Assembly (NCBI RefSeq): GCF_033971905.1
Contig: NZ_JALBUT010000011.1
Coordinates: 1 to 28,820 of the forward strand
DNA length: 28,820 nt
Source of the DNA: Intestinicryptomonas porci
Lineage (GTDB): Bacteria; Verrucomicrobiota; Verrucomicrobiia; Opitutales; Intestinicryptomonadaceae
Direction of reading: 5' to 3'
The notes under the pieces: generated by a model
Seen by the model: the letters and a program-made list of their open reading frames with translations, nothing else
The model's database searches: none
Told to the model about the DNA's origin: nothing
In this document: one piece after another, positions 23,604-28,820 of the stretch
How positions within the stretch are numbered: the first letter of the stretch is position 1
Layout: every line of letters starts with the position of its first letter
Position numbers and translations under genes: made by a program

Positions 23604-24083
23604 TTATGAATTTCTGCCAAGCTTAAAAGCGGCTTCGTTTGACTTGGCAAGTTTTGGCGGAAAGAATTTTGCAATTACTTCAAGCCAGCGTTCTTCGGGA
23701 ATATCCAAATACTTGCTGAAAACGCCCAAAAGGGCAATGTTTAACGCTTTTGCGGTCGGGAGTTTTTCCAAATCAATGTTTTTTGGAGAAATCAAAACGC
23801 CGCCTTCTCTCAGCGTGTCCGCAAACACGTCAGACCATTCAGGCTCGAGAGAAATCAAAAAATCAGTTTCTTTTTCGGGAATGATGGGGCTTATGACTTC
23901 TTTGCCGAAACGCACATCGCTTGAAACCGACCCGCCGCGCTGAGCCATTCCATGGACTTCCGCCTTTTTGACATCGCAACCTTCCTCGAAGAGAAGTTCG
24001 CCCAAGATCAGAGCCGCCTTCAAAACGCCCATTCCGCCAAGCCCCGCAACTTTCACATTGGTAACTTTTTCAGAAACATTCAT
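23604..24083 (-). CDS. iorB: Indolepyruvate ferredoxin oxidoreductase, beta subunit
   Basis: A 159-residue gamma-type subunit of the 2-oxoacid:ferredoxin oxidoreductase superfamily. The signature VAGLGGMGVLKAALILGELLF lies at about 12-32, and AEVHGMAQRGGSVSSDVRFG follows. It is somewhat shorter than the usual ~190 residues, being compact at the C terminus. It pairs with IorA to convert aryl-pyruvates, CoA and oxidised ferredoxin to aryl-acetyl-CoA and CO2. The start overlaps the iorA stop by one base (TAATG), so translation is coupled. Confidence 0.93.
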   Translation of the reverse strand: MNVSEKVTNVKVAGLGGMGVLKAALILGELLFEEGCDVKKAEVHGMAQRGGSVSSDVRFGKEVISPIIPEKETDFLISLEPEWSDVFADTLREGGVLISPKNIDLEKLPTAKALNIALLGVFSKYLDIPEERWLEVIAKFFPPKLAKSNEAAFKLGRNS

Positions 24084-25669
24084 TACTTCGCCTTTCTTTT
24101 GATTTCCGCGGCGGCAGCCAAAATGCAGGGCTGGCGCAAAATAATTACCGCAATTTCCGAACCTTGGAGCTTCTTCTCTAAATGTTCTTTATATTCGGAC
24201 TGCTGCCTTACTGGATTAAATATTTCAACACTCTTTACGCCCATTGCCCTTGCGGTGTCCTCAATGGAAATCTTGGTGGTTTCGGAACGGTCGAGCCTCC
24301 TGCCTGTTGCGGGATTTTCCTGATGCCCCGTCATTGCAGTTGTGGAATTATCGACAATTATTATGACGTGCCCCGTTGGCGGAGGATTGTACAACGCCTG
24401 CGCCAAGCCCGTCAAGCCGCTGTGCATAAAAGTGCTGTCGCCTATGACGCTCACGACTTTGCGCGCCTTTTCTTCGGGCAGGACTTTCCGCATTCCAACA
24501 CCCATGCCGATTGACGCGCCCATGCAAATTTGCATATCCATTCCGCTTAGCGGCTTCATCGCGGCAAGAGTGTAGCAGCCGATGTCCCCCGCCACAATCA
24601 AGCCAAGCTCAACGAGCGGCTGGAAGGAAAATATGTGTGGGCAGCCCTTGCAAAGAGCGGGCGGCTTTGCCTTGCGCACGGGCATTTCAAAAGATGTGTC
24701 TCCCGCAATCTGGGCTCTTACCCTGTCAACATTCAATTCGCCGAAACGCCAAACTTCGTCGCGCTCTTCAACGCGCGCGCCGTTTGCCCGCAAAATTTCA
24801 GACATGTAAGGGTCGCCCTCTTCCACGACAATGCACCTCTTGAATTTCTTTGAAAATTCAACCAGCTTTTCAATGGGAAGCGGAGACATTCCCACTTTGA
24901 AAATCGAAGCGTTCGGAGCCGCCTCCCTTGCGTACTGATAGGCTACGCCGCTTGCAATTATGCCAAGTTCATCGCCCTTAATTTCAATTTTGTTCGGTCC
25001 GAATTCGGAATTCCAAGCCTGCAGGTCTTTCAGTTTTTTGCGCAAAACCCTGTGCGAAGGCCTTGCATGCGCGGGAACCATGACATGATGGGGAATGTCC
25101 TTTTTAAAGTCCGCGGCAGGCAGAGGCTTTATTCTGTCCTCAAACTCCACAACAGAAGTCGTGTGCGCAACCCTTGTCGTTGTGCGGATTATCACTATGG
25201 TGTTGAATTTCCTCGAAATTTCAAACGCAAGAGCCGTAAAGTCGTAAGCTTCCTGCGCTGATGAAGGCTCCAAAACAGGCAAACCGCCGCATCGCGCAAT
25301 CGAGCGCGTATCCTGCTCATTCTGGCTCGACGCCATTCCGGGGTCGTCAGCCACAACCACAACCATTCCGCCTTGTATGCCGCTGTAAGCCGCAGTAAAA
25401 AACAAATCCTGCGCAACATTGAAGCCGACATGCTTCATGGTGACAAGAGAATTGCTTTCGGCAAAAGCAACTCCCAAAGCAACCTCCGCCGCAACTTTTT
25501 CATTCGGAGCCCACTCGGCATTTCCGCCAAGCTCCGAAAAATTCTCCAAAATTTCAGTTGAGGGAGTTCCGGGATACCCGACCCCAAGCGCAACTCCGCT
25601 ATGCAGGGCAGACAGAGCTATTGCCTCGTTGCCACTTAGCATCTTACGTTTAACATCTTTATTTTGCAT
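24083..25669 (-). CDS. iorA: Indolepyruvate ferredoxin oxidoreductase, alpha subunit, short form
   Basis: A 528-residue thiamine-diphosphate enzyme. The pyrimidine-domain start is GNEAIALSALHSGVALGVGYPGTPS (13-37). The motif LCKGCPH is at 339-345. The TPP/Mg site is GDSTFMHSG (410-418) with NSTTAMTGHQ (441-450). It should decarboxylate indole-, phenyl- and hydroxyphenylpyruvate oxidatively. The chain ends soon after RQPC, where longer IorA proteins continue into a C-terminal domain with two 4Fe-4S clusters; here there are no CxxCxxC motifs. It is the first gene of the five-gene operon. No clear ribosome-binding site precedes the ATG, and the upstream DNA is a permease remnant. Confidence 0.94.
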   Translation of the reverse strand: MQNKDVKRKMLSGNEAIALSALHSGVALGVGYPGTPSTEILENFSELGGNAEWAPNEKVAAEVALGVAFAESNSLVTMKHVGFNVAQDLFFTAAYSGIQGGMVVVVADDPGMASSQNEQDTRSIARCGGLPVLEPSSAQEAYDFTALAFEISRKFNTIVIIRTTTRVAHTTSVVEFEDRIKPLPAADFKKDIPHHVMVPAHARPSHRVLRKKLKDLQAWNSEFGPNKIEIKGDELGIIASGVAYQYAREAAPNASIFKVGMSPLPIEKLVEFSKKFKRCIVVEEGDPYMSEILRANGARVEERDEVWRFGELNVDRVRAQIAGDTSFEMPVRKAKPPALCKGCPHIFSFQPLVELGLIVAGDIGCYTLAAMKPLSGMDMQICMGASIGMGVGMRKVLPEEKARKVVSVIGDSTFMHSGLTGLAQALYNPPPTGHVIIIVDNSTTAMTGHQENPATGRRLDRSETTKISIEDTARAMGVKSVEIFNPVRQQSEYKEHLEKKLQGSEIAVIILRQPCILAAAAEIKRKAK

Positions 25670-25739
25670 AAAGAGAAGCTAAAATATCGTAAAAAATAAT
25701 TCAACCCCAAAAAGATAAAAAACAAACCCACCATTGCTT

Positions 25740-25928
25740 TCAAAACCGTAAGAAGTTTATGAAATTCAGCAAATACCCCGTGATTATAAACGCAAACAGT
25801 AAATATCCGACAAACATGCAAAGCAACTTTGCCGAAAAAACTTTTCTTAACATTATCATTTCGGGGAGGGAAATCGCAACAATGCTTAGAGCAATACCAA
25901 ACACTGAATAATCCCTTTGAGTAAAAAA
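25740..25928 (-). pseudogene. Decayed C-terminal tail of a permease (DUF318/ArsP-like)
   Basis: The minus frame from 25928 to a TGA at 25740-25742 gives 62 residues without a start codon. It contains FGIALSIVAISLPEMIMLRK, then AKLLCMFVGYLLFAFIITGY, which looks like the last helices of UPF0718/ArsP-type permeases (SLPEMxxLRKV...GYLFN). A stop (25929-25931) lies just before it, and the rest of the permease is missing. The overlapping 111-codon frame 25636-25971 is in another frame and has no family features. The rest of 25670-26107 is AT-rich and shows no gene; only the iorA leader and this remnant are supported. Confidence 0.6.
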
Positions 25929-26107
25929 TCAATTTCCAAAACACATTTGAATATAAATGTTTTTTATCCATTCTTGATTTTTTATAAATTTTCCATTAAA
26001 TGAAGGATTTATAAAATGTCTCATTAAATAGAAAAATTTGAATTACAGCATCAAGTACAAGTAAAAATCAAACAAAGAAAATTTCATGTTCCAATAAAAA
26101 TTCACGG

Positions 26108-27022
26108 TTGGTTAAAATTTTGTTTGTTATCTTTATTGGGTCAGTAATGAACGTATTAAACTATGCTTTAACTTATGATCCTAAATATTATGGAGGTTAT
26201 AAATTTGTAGTAGCAATAGAGATATTTATGCTATCTACCCTTTTTATTATAGGTAATTATGCAATATACGCGTTTATAAAGATGAAATCTAACGCAGTAT
26301 TTTACGCAAAGCTATATTTTATTTTAACACTTCTCATAAATATCCTTTCTTCTATAGGAACTGAAAAAGAACTGATTGGATTTTCCATATTCAATATAAT
26401 TCCTCCACTAATTTGGTTTTTCTACCTTACATTCTCCACACAAGTAAAAGACAGATTTCCAAAAGAAGTGCGCAAGCTTTCCAAGAAAGATTATACCATA
26501 TTGGCTTTTTTTATTATTACCGCGATAACGTTATTCTGCGCAGGTGTAAATGAATTTAATACAAGAACAAATCAATTGATAAAAGAAACAGATCTATCAG
26601 AAAATGAACGTAGCGATGGTCGAGTTATATTTAAAATACCAACAGGTTTTATAAGCGAGAAACACATCATCAATAACTTTACAATCTTTTCTCTGAAATC
26701 TGAAAATAACGACACCATAATATTAACAAGCAATTTATATGCAAATACTTCGCAAGAAAACTTCAATGAATCGTGGAAAAACTCTCAAATTGCTGAATTA
26801 TCTAAATACGAATTAAAACAAATAAAGGATGAAACAATCAAAATAAACGAGAATCTTTGTATTCTTCGAATAAGTCGTTACCAATCTCCCACTCCCCTCA
26901 TATGGCAATTTGCCTTAATTTTCCACAAATTAACAAACAAGTTTTGCATGGTTTCCTATTACACAGTTAAAGACGACGAAAACGAATTTGAAAACTTTTT
27001 AAAATCAATTCGCTTTGAATAA
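26108..27022 (+). CDS. Five-helix membrane protein with DUF2569-like region and soluble tail
   Basis: About 304 residues. Five hydrophobic segments lie at roughly 3-22, 33-58, 64-85, 92-108 and 128-147. The fourth ends in IIPPLIWFFYLTFSTQVKDRF, which resembles the conserved end of DUF2569 (IWxxYxxxSxRVKxTF). A ~150-residue soluble part follows with mixed beta strands and no motif that I recognise. The frame is open back to 26042, but the only usable start is TTG at 26108 (or ATG at 26147 inside the first helix). The gene is AT-rich like the zinc-ribbon cluster. Function unknown. Confidence 0.65.
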   Translation: MVKILFVIFIGSVMNVLNYALTYDPKYYGGYKFVVAIEIFMLSTLFIIGNYAIYAFIKMKSNAVFYAKLYFILTLLINILSSIGTEKELIGFSIFNIIPPLIWFFYLTFSTQVKDRFPKEVRKLSKKDYTILAFFIITAITLFCAGVNEFNTRTNQLIKETDLSENERSDGRVIFKIPTGFISEKHIINNFTIFSLKSENNDTIILTSNLYANTSQENFNESWKNSQIAELSKYELKQIKDETIKINENLCILRISRYQSPTPLIWQFALIFHKLTNKFCMVSYYTVKDDENEFENFLKSIRFE

Positions 27023-27090
27023 ACGTAATTTGAATATTTTGCATTTTCTTCTTGATTTTCCGAATAATTTTCTGATTGTGATAGTTTAAA

Positions 27091-27160
27091 GGCGTAAGTT
27101 CGGTTTCATAGCGCTCCCTATTGGCGGGAGACGTATCTTGGAGGAACTTGCGCCCCTTTT
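27091..27160. ncRNA. Strong compound hairpin, candidate structured RNA or terminator
   Basis: An 11-bp stem pairs 27091-27101 with 27144-27154 (GGCGTAAGTTC with GAACTTGCGCC, one G-U). Inside it, CTCCC (27114-27118) pairs with GGGAG (27126-27130), with flanking CG/CG and a bulge. CCTTTTGTTT follows the outer stem on the plus strand. It could be a complex terminator of the gene ending at 27022 or a conserved RNA or mobile-element end. I do not recognise the family. The rest of the 27023-27360 gap is AT-rich and shows only the terminator at 27321. Confidence 0.5.
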
Positions 27161-27320
27161 GTTTATCTCAATAAATATATCTGCCTTTTTTCGCCCAGTC
27201 GATTATCCGTCCGAAACACTATTTTGGATGCGCCGTGAAAAAAATCGGTAATATTTTATTATTGAAAACCCAAGAATTTGCCTGCAATCAAGATTTGCAC
27301 ATATTAAGAAAAACAAAAAA

Positions 27321-27339
27321 GGCTTCCCGATAGGAAGCC
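27321..27339 (-). terminator. Intrinsic terminator of the PEP-CTERM gene at 28461
   Basis: A perfect 7-bp stem, GGCTTCC (27321-27327) with GGAAGCC (27333-27339), loop CGATA. On the minus strand it is followed by TTTTTTGTTT. The stem and CGAT loop resemble the terminator at 11071 that follows the other PEP-CTERM gene. Confidence 0.85.
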
Positions 27340-27360
27340 CTTAAAGTTTATTTATATAAA

Positions 27361-28461
27361 TTACTTGCGCCTTCTATAAGCTACGAAAAGCAATGCTGAT
27401 ACGCCAAAAATCGCGGCATATGTCGAAGGCTCTGGAATGCCACTAACAGAAACAGTCAATTTGCCTTCGTCATATAAAAACTCTACCATACTTTCTTCAA
27501 TACCTGTTATTGAATAACGTCCCTCTAAAAGTAAATCGTCAATAGAGTTATCGTATTGCGAAGATGAAATCAAAATCCATTCCCCATTCTTTTCAAGATT
27601 AGAAAAATCCAATGTCAAAAAACCATTAAAAGCACTCAATTTACCAGAAATATCGATTGTTGAAAAACCATCGGCATCTGCAACAAAGGTAATACCTGGC
27701 ATAAGAGTTGTCCACGATTCTGAAACGTATCTATCGTAACTCCAATTATGTGTTTCAAAATTTCCACTTATTTTTATAGAGTTACCACTACCGATAATTT
27801 CTAAGGCAGAAGACCACGCCATCTTCAAAGTTTCAAATTCAACATTTGCAGAATTTTGAAATTTAAAAGAAATATTAGTATCTAAATGAAGAGTACCTTG
27901 AGAAGTAATTTTACCACCATTTATATTGGCAAAACTCTTTGCCCCAGCATTTTCGTATTTTGTATTTGAACCAAGATTTACAACCCCACCTTTATTTACA
28001 ACTAAAAAAGCAGTGTCTTCAACATGATTTTGCTTTCCAGCAATACCTGTGCCATTCATATTCAGAACACCACCATTTTCAACAGTAACCATTGAATTTT
28101 CCCATGCACAAATACCCATTGAATTACCCTTTTGGGTAACGTTCAAAACGGTATTTTCGCCCGAAATATTAAGGTGGGAGTAATTCCCCAAAACGATATA
28201 CGAAACAGTATTTTCCTTCCCATTATCAAGAGTAACAACAGCTCCTGCCGACGAAGCATTATTAATATTAAAAGATGCTTCAAGTTTCAATAAATCAGAA
28301 GCATTAATTATGTTTGACTTGTTATCAGTTTCAGAAAATTGCAAATCTTCAAAATTAACATCTGAAGAATATGTCGAGCCAAATTGAGCTTGATTTGTAT
28401 TATAACCCAAAGCAGACGATACAAATAAAGCAAAAAAAGATAATATTGTTATTTTTTTCAT
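27361..28461 (-). CDS. Second PEP-CTERM surface protein
   Basis: A 366-residue protein with a signal peptide (MKKITILSFFALFVSSALG) and a C-terminal tag at 342-366: IPEP, helix STYAAIFGVSALLFVAY, tail RRRK. The body is Asn/Gly/Ser-rich beta-strand sequence (SHLNISGENTVLNVT, VTVENGGVLNMNGTG), as in beta-helix proteins. FVADADGFSTIDI (259-271), then FLTLDFS, is shared with the protein at 11132-12964. AGAGAGG lies seven bases before the ATG, a good ribosome-binding site. It is followed by its own terminator. The role is unknown, probably a surface or matrix protein sorted by an exosortase elsewhere in the genome. Confidence 0.93.
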   Translation of the reverse strand: MKKITILSFFALFVSSALGYNTNQAQFGSTYSSDVNFEDLQFSETDNKSNIINASDLLKLEASFNINNASSAGAVVTLDNGKENTVSYIVLGNYSHLNISGENTVLNVTQKGNSMGICAWENSMVTVENGGVLNMNGTGIAGKQNHVEDTAFLVVNKGGVVNLGSNTKYENAGAKSFANINGGKITSQGTLHLDTNISFKFQNSANVEFETLKMAWSSALEIIGSGNSIKISGNFETHNWSYDRYVSESWTTLMPGITFVADADGFSTIDISGKLSAFNGFLTLDFSNLEKNGEWILISSSQYDNSIDDLLLEGRYSITGIEESMVEFLYDEGKLTVSVSGIPEPSTYAAIFGVSALLFVAYRRRK

Positions 28462-28492
28462 ATATAACCTCTCTAAATTTATATTAAAAAAA

Positions 28493-28521
28493 ATTATCTA
28501 TACAAAAAAAAGAAACATCAA
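28493..28521 (-). promoter_or_regulatory. Probable promoter of the second PEP-CTERM gene
   Basis: On the minus strand TTGATG (28516-28521), a 17-bp spacer and GATAAT (28493-28498), about 30 bases before the ATG at 28461. Confidence 0.5.
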
Positions 28522-28607
28522 GACATTTTATACTTGACAGTAAACTGAACAAAAAACCGCATAAACAAAGGAAAAAAAAGATAATCCTAAATATAAATTT
28601 TATGTTT

Positions 28608-28736
28608 TTAGAAAATTTTTTTTAGAAATTTCCAATCTCCCTTAACGCCCTCTTTCTCGCCGCGCCCCCTTATATTGCCAAGCGGGGGGGTATAAAACAA
28701 GAGAGCCCTGAGCTTCTTTCGAAACTCAGGGCTCAT
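28608..28736 (-). other. 42-codon ORF in a hairpin-rich block, coding status uncertain
   Basis: The ATG at 28736 is preceded by GGGAG at a 7-base spacing. The frame encodes 42 residues (MSPEFRKKLRALLFYTPP, then GNIRGRGEKEGVKGDWKFLK) and ends at TAA (28608-28610). Its first eleven codons are the perfect hairpin at 28703-28734. The block is more GC-rich than the DNA to its left. Either a tiny basic protein or a non-coding repeat element that happens to stay open. The stretch 28462-28607 holds only the PEP-CTERM promoter. Confidence 0.3.
28703..28734. terminator. 10-bp perfect hairpin
   Basis: GAGCCCTGAG (28703-28712) pairs with CTCAGGGCTC (28725-28734), and the loop can pair further (TTC/GAA). 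On the minus strand CTCTTGTTTTATA follows, so it could end transcription coming from beyond the right edge. Confidence 0.55.
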
Positions 28737-28756
28737 AATTGCACTCCCTCGCTTGG

Positions 28757-28771
28757 TTTTGCTTTGCAAAA
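28757..28771. repeat. Short perfect inverted repeat
   Basis: TTTTGC-TTT-GCAAAA, a 6-bp stem with a 3-base loop, one of three hairpins in the last 120 bases. Confidence 0.6.
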
Positions 28772-28795
28772 TCCGCGCTGTTGTCGCCCTACGGG

Positions 28796-28814
28796 AAAAT
28801 TACTTCGTAATTTT
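28796..28814. repeat. Short perfect inverted repeat at the right edge
   Basis: AAAATTAC-TTC-GTAATTTT, an 8-bp stem with a 3-base loop. It is followed by TTGCTAC at the window end. With the two previous hairpins it forms a row of tight stem-loops. Confidence 0.65.
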
Positions 28815-28820
28815 TGCTAC

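Noticed and set aside
25636..25971. 111-codon minus-strand frame upstream of iorA
   Set aside because: It overlaps the iorA start, has no recognisable family features, and the permease-like residues are in a different frame.
27091..27154. Integron attC site
   Set aside because: Length and imperfect symmetry fit, but the terminal core motifs (RYYYAAC and GTTRRRY) are absent and no integron integrase features are nearby.

Overview
The window looks like a chromosomal segment of an anaerobic, probably gut-associated Verrucomicrobiota (Opitutae-like) bacterium. This is inferred from several traits: two secreted proteins ending in PEP-CTERM anchors (PEPATYAAIFG and PEPSTYAAIFG), an exported Tat-dependent Gfo/Idh/MocA oxidoreductase, a DUF5703-type glycoside-hydrolase-like protein, an oxygen-sensitive indolepyruvate oxidoreductase operon, and moderately low GC with AT-rich intergenic DNA. 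No rRNA, tRNA or CRISPR array was seen.

Layout, left to right. (1) 1-2371, minus: the 5' 790 codons of a giant repetitive secreted protein that runs off the left edge. It is divergent from a tyrosine recombinase (2605-3642), and two copies of a 13-bp palindrome bracket the intergenic gap. (2) 3824-6691, minus: an exported oxidoreductase and a secreted HEAT-repeat protein, probably co-transcribed. (3) 6906-9793: uvrB convergent with a family-4-like uracil-DNA glycosylase that lacks most iron-sulfur ligands. (4) 9912-11066: an MFS exporter. (5) 11132-12964, minus: a repeat-built PEP-CTERM protein. (6) 13095-15290, minus: an MsbA-type ABC exporter coupled to a DUF805-like membrane protein. (7) 15359-19768: a secreted alpha/beta-hydrolase (minus), then a LysE-type exporter and a secreted DUF5703 glycoside-hydrolase-like enzyme (plus).

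(8) 19908-21388: an AT-rich run of four small membrane-protein genes. Three share an almost identical N-terminal zinc ribbon fused to different membrane domains (DUF4190-like, TM2, CD225/dispanin). The fourth is DUF2752. This is the best candidate for an undescribed system here. (9) 21479-25669, minus: a tight five-gene operon iorA-iorB-paaK-like-ACT-thioesterase, forming a route between aryl-pyruvates, aryl-acetyl-CoA and aryl-acetates. A decayed permease tail lies just upstream. (10) 26108-27022: a multi-spanning membrane protein with a DUF2569-like region. (11) 27361-28461, minus: a second PEP-CTERM protein. (12) The right edge holds a hairpin-rich block with a 42-codon ORF.

Functionally the window mixes housekeeping repair (uvrB, UDG), cell-surface proteins, secreted carbohydrate-active enzymes, and one coherent anaerobic aromatic amino-acid pathway. 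The junctions at 2372-2604 and 25670-26107 carry signs of past mobility or decay. All family calls come from reading motifs by eye; no database search was run.
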